A stretch of DNA of 64,000 nucleotides from Bacillota bacterium (GCA_023409535.1 JAEYGZ010000040.1:62001-126000); one strand, 5' to 3'; shown: positions 1-8,754, counted from the stretch's first letter. Program-made: numbers and translations. Notes: a model not told the origin generated them from the sequence alone.

Positions 1-2
1 GG

Positions 3-1514
3 AATTATGAACAGAAAAATGATATGGATGATGATCTGTCATTTCTGGTCAGATGCTTTGCGACACTCCCAAAGTCAAGGGGAGGTGTGGCAGGCTTCAA
101 CGGCATGATCTTCTATCTCGGTGTTTCCAAAGCTGCTTCCGCATTGCTGGCTCTGCTGAGTACAGAGCATCCGATTGACTGTTCCGCAGCTATGATGTCG
201 AAGTTTCCGGAAGGTTTTGTTATCAGGGAAGGAAAGAAACAGCCGCAGGTCGCCTGGATCTATGGCCAAAACAAGGCTTTGGAGAATTATCTGAAGGATG
301 TCAATCAGCCGGCATCTGAAGAGATAGTGAACGGGGTTAAAGTGTACACTAACGGAATTAACACAAATATCAGACACTTCGTGTCCGGTGCTGATTTGAG
401 TGCGGAAGAAGTGTATAAAGCCTGGGATATGATGTTTTCTGAAACAAGAAGATGGAGAAACGATACATACGGAACATATCAAAAGCGCACAAACTTTACG
501 GAAGAAGGATTTATCAGCCATGTCAATGACGACAGTCTTGGTGTCAACAATGGATTCAGACACACATGGTATGAATATGTTCCACCACAGCTCAGAGGAA
601 CAGATGAGAAAGTGCCGTTGCTGTTCTACTTCCACGGGGGCAATTGTATTCCCCTTTATGGAGCAGAGCAGAGTGACTGGCATCGAATTGCAAAGCGTGA
701 AGGATTTATCGTTGTGTACCCGAATGCTTCCACGAAAAAGAGATGGAACTGCTGGAATGATGCAAATGAACCAAGTGACTTTGAATTTGTTATGGCATTA
801 ATAGAGCATATGAAGGAAGTTCATCCAATTGATAAAACAAGAATTTATATTTCAGGCTTTTCCATGGGATCTATGATGACCAATGCATTGGCTTGTGCCT
901 ATCCGGAAGTGTTTGCGGCAGCAGCACCGTGCAATGCACAGAATTTGGGCTATTTTAGAAATATCTATACAACTTTTACCACATTAGGGATGAAAGCTCC
1001 GGAAGGCATCAGTGAGGAAAGTCTTAATAAGATATCCCCTTGCCGTATTCTGGCGGATGAGAAAAAAACCAGACAGGATTACTGCATGCCGATTATTCAA
1101 AGCAGCGGACTGTTGGATGATTTGGGAATGAAGAGTGGCTGGCCGATCCGTGATGCAGATGATATATGGGTTCAAACCATCGACTTTTGGAAGAATTACA
1201 ATCATATTCCTGTAACTGAGTTCCAGCACAGTGATGCATTTGAGACAGGATTAACTGCGGATGAATCACGCTATGAGTGTGAAGATCAGCGCTTCATTCA
1301 TCATCGTTGGTACAGCGCTGATTCAGAACATCTTCCGTTGTATGAGTTTTTGGTGGCAAAACGTATGCCACATGCAGTGGATCTAAGACAATTTGAGATT
1401 GCCTGGGAATATATGTGTCATTTTTCAAGAAACACAGACGGCAGTCTGAACTATGTCCGTTCAGAATACAAAAAGAAGGAGCATACGATGGCATCAAATC
1501 ATTACAGGGATTAA
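3..1514 (+). CDS. PHB-depolymerase/feruloyl-esterase-like alpha/beta hydrolase, 5'-truncated by window edge
   Basis: A serine esterase of the PHB depolymerase/CE1-like alpha/beta-hydrolase fold, probably hydrolysing an ester bond in a polymer fragment or aryl ester; substrate unknown. The frame is already open at base 3, before the first ATG at base 24, so the gene begins upstream of the window. Counting from that ATG, an oxyanion-hole FYFHGG stretch is followed by the nucleophile elbow GFSMG with Ser280 (codon at 861), and a late MPH near residue 450 supplies the likely catalytic His. Residues 1-140 are a second, degenerate hydrolase module (elbow-like GVSKA near residue 33). No signal peptide can be judged because the N-terminus is missing. 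The next gene is a paralogue overlapping its end. Fold confident; substrate unknown. Confidence 0.8.
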   Translation, partial: NYEQKNDMDDDLSFLVRCFATLPKSRGGVAGFNGMIFYLGVSKAASALLALLSTEHPIDCSAAMMSKFPEGFVIREGKKQPQVAWIYGQNKALENYLKDVNQPASEEIVNGVKVYTNGINTNIRHFVSGADLSAEEVYKAWDMMFSETRRWRNDTYGTYQKRTNFTEEGFISHVNDDSLGVNNGFRHTWYEYVPPQLRGTDEKVPLLFYFHGGNCIPLYGAEQSDWHRIAKREGFIVVYPNASTKKRWNCWNDANEPSDFEFVMALIEHMKEVHPIDKTRIYISGFSMGSMMTNALACAYPEVFAAAAPCNAQNLGYFRNIYTTFTTLGMKAPEGISEESLNKISPCRILADEKKTRQDYCMPIIQSSGLLDDLGMKSGWPIRDADDIWVQTIDFWKNYNHIPVTEFQHSDAFETGLTADESRYECEDQRFIHHRWYSADSEHLPLYEFLVAKRMPHAVDLRQFEIAWEYMCHFSRNTDGSLNYVRSEYKKKEHTMASNHYRD

Positions 1515-3201
1515 CCCTGGACCAGCCTGGATTTTTTTGAATGGGTTATTGAGTAATAAAGAAAGGAATTTAGACACCGTGAATGATATTACTTCCACAA
1601 TTTATTATTACATTTCAACAAAGGCTGCCTGTGATCCCTGTAAAACCATCTATCTTTGTGCACCAGGCTCTGCTGCTGCTTCAATAGAAGCTGCTGAGCA
1701 GTTTGCTGTGAAGTCCGGTTGGCAGGCAATGGCTGAAGAACAGGAAGCAATTCTTGTAGTTCCTACCGCATCGAATGGATGGAATGCAGAACCCATGTCC
1801 CTCTTGATGGACATCTACAATGAGACAAAAAACAGCTTCCATACCCGCAGTGGAGAGGCAATCTGGGGGCGCATGGGAAACCTCTGGTGTTGGGAGACGA
1901 TCCTATATCTGGTAGGTTATGAAGACGGTGCAACTTTTGCGGGCAATGTATTGGTAAGTAATCCGAATATGTTTGCAGGGGTAGCCTTAGTTAATGGCAT
2001 ACCAAATGATTATTCTAAAGCATATGCGCTGTCTGGTCACTGGATGGTAAATACCGTCAGTGAGGATTATGCTGCGAAGAACAGTGAGATTCCTGTACAT
2101 CTTTGGATGTTTGAAGAAAAGGAAGAAGTAGCTCAAAAAGCAGTAGACTACTTTGGAAGCAGTTGCTTCAAAGAGAATCCTGCAGAACAGGTTCGTCTTT
2201 TCGTAGGTGAGTATTCCTCAGAGGATACCAGACTCAGCCGTATGATTTTTGAAGAATGCTTCAACCATGTAATTCGTTGGAAAAATAGCCCGGATGGGAC
2301 TCTTGCCATGGTAGACAGCAAGAGAGAGTTTTATGCAAATCCTCGATTTATCCGACATTCAGCAGTCGTAGGAGAATACAATTATGATTATTTTGTACAT
2401 CTGCCTGAGGGTAAGACAGCGGATCAGGTTAAGGGACTTCCGCTGCTATTTACGCTTCATGGTCGCGGGGAGCCAGCTTGGATGTTCACAACAAAAAATG
2501 GATGGGACATATTAGCAGATGAGACTCAGGAGTTTGTCTTAGTATCCCCGGATTCACCTGGTAATATCTGGTTCGCGCTTCGCGATAACGAAGTATTCGA
2601 GAAAATAGTTACTCGGATGATTGAGGATTATTATATTGATGAGACACGTGTATATTTGACAGGTTTCTCTAATGGAGCCATGATGACCCGTGAAATGGCC
2701 TATTGCCGACCACATTTATTTGCAGCTATCGCTCCCAGCAATGGTCCGAAGTTCGATACACGTAGTATGCAGCTGATTGATTCTTCCAAGCCACCCAAGG
2801 AAACAGCACCAGAGGTATATCAGATGATGGAAGTGTTTGAACAGTCTGGATGGGAAATGCCTTGCGCCTTTTTTTATGGAGATAACGATCCGGCTGCAAA
2901 TGCGCAGGAAAATTCAGCGCTTGAATTAATGCTACGGGTAAACCATTGTGAAGAGCATTCCTATGAAACATATACAAAGGATAATTACTTTACACTGGAA
3001 AAAGGATATAAAGAGGGGGAGCGTTTTCAAACAGAAGCATATTGTCAGGAAAATCAAGGCGATCGTGTCTGCATCACTGTGATGAAGAACATGCCACACG
3101 GTGCAATTGCAGAAGAAGCACGCTTTACTTGGGAGTTTCTGAAACATTTTTATCGGCCTAAGGGCAGCAAAAAGGTATACAAGGTTTCAACTTTGATATA
3201 G
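1453..3201 (+). CDS. Two-module PHB-depolymerase/feruloyl-esterase-like hydrolase, paralogue of the preceding gene
   Basis: A second esterase of the same family, 582 residues as written. The catalytic module (about 300-575) has LLFTLHGRG, the elbow GFSNG with Ser406, and a terminal MPHG with the likely catalytic His. The N-terminal module (about 60-250) aligns without gaps to the catalytic one around the elbow but reads GYEDG, so Ser is replaced by Glu157: a pseudo-hydrolase module. No signal peptide is seen, so it is probably cytoplasmic. The start is doubtful. The ATG at 1453 has no ribosome site, whereas AAGGAG at 1476-1481 sits ahead of an ATG at 1488 that reads in the other frame and stops after eight codons; removing one G from the GGG at 1507-1509 would join them. 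The N-terminal residues given here may therefore be wrong. Confidence 0.75.
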   Translation: MSVQNTKRRSIRWHQIITGINPGPAWIFLNGLLSNKERNLDTVNDITSTIYYYISTKAACDPCKTIYLCAPGSAAASIEAAEQFAVKSGWQAMAEEQEAILVVPTASNGWNAEPMSLLMDIYNETKNSFHTRSGEAIWGRMGNLWCWETILYLVGYEDGATFAGNVLVSNPNMFAGVALVNGIPNDYSKAYALSGHWMVNTVSEDYAAKNSEIPVHLWMFEEKEEVAQKAVDYFGSSCFKENPAEQVRLFVGEYSSEDTRLSRMIFEECFNHVIRWKNSPDGTLAMVDSKREFYANPRFIRHSAVVGEYNYDYFVHLPEGKTADQVKGLPLLFTLHGRGEPAWMFTTKNGWDILADETQEFVLVSPDSPGNIWFALRDNEVFEKIVTRMIEDYYIDETRVYLTGFSNGAMMTREMAYCRPHLFAAIAPSNGPKFDTRSMQLIDSSKPPKETAPEVYQMMEVFEQSGWEMPCAFFYGDNDPAANAQENSALELMLRVNHCEEHSYETYTKDNYFTLEKGYKEGERFQTEAYCQENQGDRVCITVMKNMPHGAIAEEARFTWEFLKHFYRPKGSKKVYKVSTLI

Positions 3202-3371
3202 AAGAAATATAGATGGATAAAGACAGCTATTTGCCTATGATTATATAATATCAGAAGGAATAAATCTTAGAATTTATTGAAATAATGCCATTCGTTGTTT
3301 TCTGCTGTTGCAGAGAAATTTAAATTTCTTGTAAAGTGAACAGACTTCTTTGTGGAAGAGAGCTCCAGCAA

Positions 3372-3460
3372 AAAGAAAGAAGCAGTCGGTTTGTAATGAA
3401 CCCCTAAGAATAGAGTTGTCTAACCTTAGGGGTCATTACAGTTTGGCTGCTTCTTTCTTA
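3372..3460. repeat. Long imperfect palindrome built from IS3/IS150-type ends
   Basis: An imperfect inverted repeat of about 36 bases per arm (3372-3407 and 3424-3459). The inner part of each arm resembles the TGTAATGACCCCTAAGGTTAGAC type of terminal repeat found in IS3-family (IS150 group) elements, set tail to tail with no transposase between. The outer parts, AAGAAAGAAGCAG and CTGCTTCTTTCTT, extend the complementarity. It lies in a 538-base gap (3202-3739) with no other feature that I can see, and could fold as a transcription barrier after the esterase pair. Confidence 0.55.
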
Positions 3461-3751
3461 TGTTCATAGATTAAATTTAACAGTTGTATTAGCTATAGTA
3501 AATAATCTGATACACATTTGAAAAGACGATATTATTAAAACAACTGCTTATCTCATAGTCGGCTGAGAAAGTGATTCGTGAAATGGTTTGTGAAAATTTG
3601 CAGAATTTCTATATATTCATTTAAAATATAGTATAATATAGAAAATCCTATCTAAAAATGTATTAAGCACAGCTATATTAACGGTTATTAGAGCGGATAA
3701 ATCGTATCATGACCTGAGGCAGAAAGTTTTGAAGGGAGGATGGTGTTTCCT

Positions 3752-5440
3752 ATGGAGAATTGGAAGGGATTATTCAGACCTCACATTTTAGAACGTGGGA
3801 TGAATTATTATGAAATGGGATCAGTTAAGAACATACAGCAGACGGAGACAGGCTTTCGTGCTACTGTAGCAGGAAGTGAAAATTATGAGGTAGAGATAGA
3901 AATAAAAGATGGAAGAGTTAATGATATGAGGTGTAGTTGTCCCTATGCAGAGGATGGAAGCTACTGTAAACATATGGCAGCAGTATTATTTGAGAGGGAA
4001 GAGAAGGTCTGTGAGATAAAAGCAGAGGGTGAGACATGGCAGGAAAGATTTTTGGAGCCAAAGAAGGAATTGGCAGAAGTAATCGGTAAAATCCCGGTAG
4101 ATGAGCTGCGAAGCATTCTAACACAGCTTGCTCAGGAAAATGAGAGTTTCAGGAATCATATTATGACCAAATATTCATCGTCCGTCAGTGAAATGCAGAT
4201 GATACGACTGAAAAAAGAGATAGACAATATTGTTTACCGCTATTCTGACCGGAACGGTTTTGTTGACTGGCGAAAGGCCGGAGACTTTATTGCTGCAATG
4301 GAGAATTTTCTATATGATAATGTGCAGGAAGTAATCGACAAGGGAGCTTATATGCAGGCCTTTGAACTAACCAATATGTATTTGTTAAAATAGGAAGCCA
4401 GGATATGGATGATTCGGACGGAGGCATGGTGATGGTGGCGAATACCTGCTACGAGTTCTGGAAACAAATTCTGGAGAACTGTAATGAACCGGATCAGAAA
4501 AAAATGTTTCAGTGGTTTGAGAAACATCAGGCACACGGAACTGTAATCAATTTCATGGAGGATTTATATCAGTGATTTTTTAATGAATGAATTCCACGAT
4601 AAGGGGTTACTGGAACAAAAACTTCGAATGCTGGATGAAAGGATAGCCGGAGCGGGAGAGAAAACAGACTGTGGTAACTTGTGGAGTGCTCATTATGACT
4701 ATGAAAATAATATACTGAAACGCTTGGAGATCATGAGAGAACTTGATTATTCGGAGGAAGAAATTAAGGAGTATAAAAGAAAGAATCAAAGATTTTCAGC
4801 AATAAGAAAACTGGAAGTTGAAGAATGCCTGGAGCAAGGCGAAACTACTGAGGCAATTCGCATATTGAATGAGAGCAAGGTACTTGATAAAGAATATCCT
4901 GGTCTGGTGGCCGAATACAGCGCCAGGCTGATTGATTTGTATAGTATGCGGAGACAGCACAAGGAATATAAAGAGGAACTGATTTTTCAGGTTTTTTCAT
5001 GCCGGCAGGACAAACTGGATTATGTGAACAGATTGAAAAGTGTTTGTGAGCAGGAGGAATGGGAAGTTCATAGGGAAGAGATTTTAAAAGGGAGAGCAGG
5101 ATGGCAAATTAAATATCCTCTTTTGGAAGAGGAAAGAATGTATGAACAATTGTTAAAGGAGATTATTGCCGCGGATTCAATATTTTCATTGGATCAATAC
5201 GAAAAAGTGCTGAAGAAAAGATTTCCGGAACAGATGAGAGATGCTTATACAGCATATATAAAAAAGCAGGCAGATGTTGTATCAGACAGGAAAAGATATA
5301 AAGACTTGATGAAGTATATGAAGAAAATAACAACTTATCCGAATGGAAAAGAAATAGCAGAGAATGTGGCGGCAGAATGGCGGGCATGTTATTATCGGCG
5401 GCCGGCGATGATGGATGAGCTTAGAAAAGTGGGATTTTAA
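3752..5440 (+). pseudogene. SWIM zinc-finger protein gene, broken by two frameshifts
   Basis: Three consecutive reading segments together spell one protein of about 560 residues. Segment 1 (3752-4393) carries the SWIM zinc finger CSCPYAEDGSYCKH (CxCxnCxH) near residues 67-80. Segment 2 (about 4384-4573) continues as KIGSQDMDDSDGG in another frame after a shift beside the AAAA at 4387-4390. Segment 3 (about 4574-5440) continues as DFLMNEFHDKG after a second shift at the T6 run near 4574, with a helical, Lys/Glu-rich C-terminus. SWIM fingers bind DNA or protein. The start is taken at 3752 because GAAGGGAGG directly abuts the upstream ATG at 3740. Both breaks lie at homopolymers, so a sequencing error or recent decay are both possible. 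A relic acting as three separate proteins is unlikely. Confidence 0.75.
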
Positions 5441-5505
5441 TATATGAAATTTGAGGATCTTTCAATGCAATAAATTGTATTATAGCTTGGGTAGAGGAGG
5501 AGCAA

Positions 5506-5658
5506 ATGAGCAGAAGAAAGCCGCGAGTGCAATATTTATTGGATTCGGGAAATATTAAGAAGCTAAGTGATGAAGAGATCAGAGTTATCTTACGGGCAAC
5601 AGATGAATTGATTGCTGCCGGCGGCAGAAATATGCTTGTAAAGATACGAAAGGGCTAA
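5506..5658 (+). pseudogene. RQC-minor-1-like DNA-binding protein, N-terminal fragment
   Basis: Fifty codons after an excellent GAGGAGG ribosome site, starting MSRRKPRVQYLLDSG and containing LSDEEIRVILRATDELI. This resembles the N-terminus of the small RQC-domain (RQC-minor-1) proteins common in Clostridia, which are roughly twice as long or more. A stop follows KIRKG. The next codons, NDKKVLDF, still resemble the family before similarity is lost, so the gene appears truncated by a stop plus a deletion. Confidence 0.55.
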
Positions 5659-5778
5659 AATGATAAGAAAGTGCTTGACTTTTGCAAAACAGTCCCTTAC
5701 ATCACCTCAAAGATTATTAAAAAGGGCATTGTATGAGAAGCAATCCAAGAAATCTTATGGTATTCTTGTTATAAGGAG

Positions 5779-6108
5779 GTGTTAGATAGACACACATGGG
5801 AAGCAATACAAAAATTTATAGACTATATAGAAACACATACAACCGAAGAAATCCGCATTGAAACGCTTGCAGAGGTTAGCGCACCGGTATAATACCGCAT
5901 AAAATCAATTCCGCTTAATCAGGTAAATAAGCCGGAAATATATCATGGTTTAACAGCACAAATATCGATATCCGATCAAATACCTTTGGGTGATAATAAA
6001 TTAACAGCGCAACCATTTTCAGCCGAAAAATATTATAAAACAGCTTCATACGGTGTCTTTATGGTGATATGGGTAATACCTGTTCCGTTGGAAAATTCAG
6101 AAAAATGA
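5779..6108 (+). pseudogene. AraC-family regulator remnant
   Basis: One frame reads TWEAIQKFIDYIETH and TTEEIRIETLAEVS (5794-5877), typical of the first helices of an AraC/XylS DNA-binding domain, then hits a stop at 5890-5892 where the helix-turn-helix should continue. The same frame stays open to 6108 (VNKPEIYHGLTAQ, KYYKTASYGVF), possibly the remains of the C-terminal effector domain after internal deletion. It lies directly ahead of the DUF3788 gene. Family assignment rests on a short stretch. Confidence 0.45.
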
Positions 6109-6117
6109 GGTGATTCT

Positions 6118-6543
6118 ATGGTATGGAGTGAGCAATATGATAGTGTTCATAAACCGACAGATGAAAATATCAGTACGTTTGTACGCAATGATTTATGGCA
6201 GGAGTTAAATTCTTATCTGCAAGAAACTTTTCATGCCCTGCCCAAAATGATGTATAGCGGTTGTTCTATGCAGAGAGGTTGGAATGTCAAATACCAAAAA
6301 AGAAATAAATCGCTGTGTACGCTTTACCCAATGTCAGGATATTTTATTGCACTGGTGGTAATAGGAATACATGAAATTAATGAAGCGGAATTTTTGATGC
6401 CATTATGCAGTGAATACACTCAAAATCTTTTTAAGCAGACTAGTTCAGGGTATAGTGGGAAGTGGATTATGATTGATGTAAAAAGCAAGGATATACTTGA
6501 GGATGTGAAGAAAATGATAGCATTGCGGGCAAATAATAGATAA
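6118..6543 (+). CDS. DUF3788 family protein
   Basis: A 141-residue soluble protein matching the DUF3788 family in length and pattern: an N-terminal region, YSGCSMQRGWNVKYQK, then LCTLYPMSGYFIALV and a C-terminal DVKSKDILEDVKKMIALR. No biochemical role is known to me for this family. GAGGTGATT precedes the ATG at good spacing. It is the only intact gene among the remnants between 5.5 and 6.8 kb; the broken AraC gene upstream was probably its partner or regulator. Confidence 0.75.
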   Translation: MVWSEQYDSVHKPTDENISTFVRNDLWQELNSYLQETFHALPKMMYSGCSMQRGWNVKYQKRNKSLCTLYPMSGYFIALVVIGIHEINEAEFLMPLCSEYTQNLFKQTSSGYSGKWIMIDVKSKDILEDVKKMIALRANNR

Positions 6544-6630
6544 TTCCCCCTGATTCATATCAGCATTATTGACAAAGAATAAGAACATATTATAAATTGT
6601 CGCTTTTGTACGGAACTGTGTCGGTATGTC

Positions 6631-6810
6631 ATGGAAAAACTGCCGTATCGGCAATTTATCCTGGAGGTAGCAGATACCAACCATATTGCTTACAGATTGT
6701 ATAAAAAACTGGGTTTTTCAGAGTTTAAGCGAAAGAATGAAAAGCATTCAAAATTGAAAGGTTTAAATCAAAGAATTTATATGAACTGGTATAGATCAGA
6801 TATAATGTAA
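6631..6810 (+). pseudogene. GNAT acetyltransferase, C-terminal fragment
   Basis: Fifty-nine codons reading LEVADTNHIAYRLYKKLGF, the characteristic last strand and helix of a GNAT N-acetyltransferase (the N-x-x-A-x-x-L-Y-x-x-x-G-F signature), followed by a short tail. The acetyl-CoA-binding part that should precede it is absent, so this is a 5'-deleted relic. Confidence 0.6.
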
Positions 6811-6833
6811 GTCTTTGCTAACAAGGGATAACT

Positions 6834-6875
6834 AAAGCTACCTCAAAATGGGATAAACCTATTAGAGGTAGCTTT
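6834..6875. terminator. Bidirectional hairpin terminator
   Basis: A perfect 11-base inverted repeat, AAAGCTACCTC at 6834-6844 and GAGGTAGCTTT at 6865-6875, with a 20-base loop and A/T-rich flanks. It sits between the acetyltransferase remnant and the convergent VOC gene and could serve both. Confidence 0.6.
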
Positions 6876-6913
6876 AATCGTAGTATTTTTCTTCGGTTTG
6901 CATCGCAGCTTCC

Positions 6914-7297
6914 TTAATCAAAAAAGCTAATACAAAAAGGATGGCCCACCGGATCAATAAAAACTGTATAATTTTGTGAATATTGTACAGAAGCCAAAGT
7001 GGCACCGCATGCCAGAATATGACTTTTAACAGCTTCTTTGTCATTTGGCGCAGCAGCGAAATCTAAATGTGTCATTTGTTGCTGCTTCCCTTTTTCATTT
7101 GGCCAAACGGGTGGAACATAGTCTTCTATCTCCTGAAACAGCAGGCATATGTGTTTATCAGGAGAAATAACGGCAAGCCATTCTTCATCAAACCGTTGTT
7201 TGTTCCATCCCAATAATGCAGTGTAGAAATCTGCTAACTCTTCTTGATTTGGGCAATCCAGTGTAACTGATGCAAAATTAATTGCAGGTATAGACAT
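6914..7297 (-). CDS. VOC (glyoxalase/bleomycin-resistance fold) protein
   Basis: A 127-residue single-copy vicinal-oxygen-chelate protein. The two beta-alpha-beta-beta-beta modules are recognisable: ASVTLDCPNQEELADFYTALLGW at the N-terminus and THLDFAAAP then VFIDPVGHPFCI at the C-terminus, the usual hallmark of VOC lyase-family proteins. Substrate unknown; such short proteins act as dioxygenase-like, lyase or drug-binding proteins. A GGAGG site lies ten bases before the ATG. It stands alone, convergent with the upstream remnants. Confidence 0.8.
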   Translation of the reverse strand: MSIPAINFASVTLDCPNQEELADFYTALLGWNKQRFDEEWLAVISPDKHICLLFQEIEDYVPPVWPNEKGKQQQMTHLDFAAAPNDKEAVKSHILACGATLASVQYSQNYTVFIDPVGHPFCISFFD

Positions 7298-7463
7298 GAG
7301 CAGTTCCTCCTTAAATTTTAATTTATCTGCTATTTTTATCCTAACACATAAAATGATTTGCTTCCACTATAGTTAAAAATAAATAAAGATTATTTTAAGG
7401 CGATTTTCAATTCCTCCAAATCAAGCTGTCGCAAAGAAATAAATAAGGAGGGACACGGCTTTC

Positions 7464-7492
7464 TTGACAGGGCAGCATCAAAGCTCTATGAT
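7464..7492 (+). promoter_or_regulatory. SigA-type promoter of the ATL gene
   Basis: TTGACA at 7464-7469 and TATGAT at 7487-7492, separated by 17 bases, about 40 bases before the start of the alkyltransferase-like gene. Confidence 0.7.
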
Positions 7493-7534
7493 AAAATAAT
7501 AAAGTGAAAGGCTTATTAAGGAGTTTTGATTGAT

Positions 7535-7834
7535 ATGACACAGTTTACCGAGGAAGTCCTTGTAATAATAAAGAGAATACCATACGGGAGAGTTATGAGC
7601 TATGGACAGATTGCAAGGTTTGCAGGAAATATTAGAGGCGCGAGGCAGGTAGTCAGGATACTTCATTCTATGTCTGAAAAGTATGATCTCCCATGGCACC
7701 GGATCATTAACTCCAAAGGCAAAATATCAATCACGGATGGAAGATCTGCAGCTATTCAAAGGGAACTTCTTATATCGGAAGGAGTAGAAGTATCTGAGGA
7801 CGGATCCATAGATATTTCTATCTATGGAATATGA
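7535..7834 (+). CDS. Alkyltransferase-like protein (ATL), DNA lesion recognition
   Basis: A 99-residue protein of the O6-alkylguanine-DNA alkyltransferase C-terminal fold. The family active-site PCHR reads PWHR here (Trp54 replaces the acceptor Cys), the defining change of ATL proteins. These bind O6-alkylguanine without removing the alkyl group and hand the lesion to nucleotide excision repair. The helix-turn-helix region YGQIARF and GARQVVR with the flipping Arg is kept. The ATG at 7535 is preferred over the TTG at 7526 because AAGGAG (7518-7523) is eleven bases from the former and only two from the latter. It is monocistronic, with its own consensus promoter. Confidence 0.85.
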   Translation: MTQFTEEVLVIIKRIPYGRVMSYGQIARFAGNIRGARQVVRILHSMSEKYDLPWHRIINSKGKISITDGRSAAIQRELLISEGVEVSEDGSIDISIYGI

Positions 7835-8020
7835 ACGCAATGCTGCCGCAGCTTTTGGCGACAGAGTTATATTTACTCTTTACTCTGATAATTTAACCGG
7901 TTGTACCGGTATTAAAGTCACCGCTACTCGCTGCACATTTTTTTCTACCCAGAAATCTAGAATTATGGGCGGCTGTTTGCTAATGCCGAAATAATTACAT
8001 CAGAGCTGCTTTCCTGCTTC

Positions 8021-8650
8021 TTATGGTTCGTTTCCGGAAAGAGATTTCACGAAGTTCCCGAGGAAGGTAACGGAAGGGCCGATTGTAAGTGCTATAATAA
8101 CAGTTGCAATAGAAAGATGTTTTCCGGCCAGAATACCGATAAGGATTGCGCTAAAATCCCAGATCATTCTTATTACAAGGTATGGAAGATGAGAACGATG
8201 GCTGATAATGGTCGGTATGGCATCGTATGGGGCTTGCCCCATGTCGGCATTCATATAAAGAGCAACCGATACCAGAAAGGGAAGAAGTGCAATAAGAAAG
8301 GTAATCGTCCGGTATGGCTGAACAGAAAATATTATCTGCGGCAAGCAGCGTGCCCATAGGACACGGCAAGAATCACTGATGTAACCGATCAAAACCATGT
8401 TCATAATCGTTCCGATATTGATCAGCTTAGGTTCAAATAAAATCTCAGGGATAAAGAAGAGAAGATTGGCAAGTACCATACAGGTTCCGAAGGAAATCCC
8501 GAAACGTTCCGATAATGCAAGGTTCATAAAGGAGCTGGTGTCGGTACCAAGGTTTACTTCAATCAGAAAAGAAAGAAATACTCCCATTCCGACAATGCCT
8601 GCCATCATTAACCCAATTCTCTTTCCGACTTTACGATTGATTGATTTCAT
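8021..8650 (-). CDS. YczE/YitT-type integral membrane protein
   Basis: A 209-residue polytopic membrane protein with about five or six hydrophobic segments (LMMAGIVGMGVFLSFLI, CMVLANLLFFIPEIL, TFLIALLPFLVSVALYM, ILIGILAGKHLSIATVIIALTIG). NLGTDTSSFMNLAL near the N-terminus and ADMGQAPYDAIPTI near residue 135 match the repeated motif of the YczE/YyaS/YitT family. Transport or regulatory function is unproven. It diverges from an AraC-family regulator with a shared inverted repeat between them, so it is probably that regulator's target. Confidence 0.7.
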   Translation of the reverse strand: MKSINRKVGKRIGLMMAGIVGMGVFLSFLIEVNLGTDTSSFMNLALSERFGISFGTCMVLANLLFFIPEILFEPKLINIGTIMNMVLIGYISDSCRVLWARCLPQIIFSVQPYRTITFLIALLPFLVSVALYMNADMGQAPYDAIPTIISHRSHLPYLVIRMIWDFSAILIGILAGKHLSIATVIIALTIGPSVTFLGNFVKSLSGNEP

Positions 8651-8666
8651 ATCCTGTTCCCCCGCT

Positions 8667-8710
8667 TTTACTAATATAATATCACTAAACCTTATCTTTA
8701 TATTAGTAAA
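8667..8710. promoter_or_regulatory. Inverted repeat in the divergent yczE-like/araC intergenic region
   Basis: TTTACTAATATA at 8667-8678 and TATATTAGTAAA at 8699-8710 form a perfect 12-base inverted repeat with a 20-base spacer, centred in the 104-base divergent promoter region. This fits an operator shared by both genes. Confidence 0.5.
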
Positions 8711-8754
8711 TAGTAACGGTATACTATTAGAAAAACGCCAAAAGGAGATTTCCT

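Noticed and set aside
4380..4600. Programmed frameshifting in the SWIM gene
   Set aside because: Two shifts in one gene at plain A and T runs, without a slippery heptamer plus downstream structure that I can see, fit indels better.
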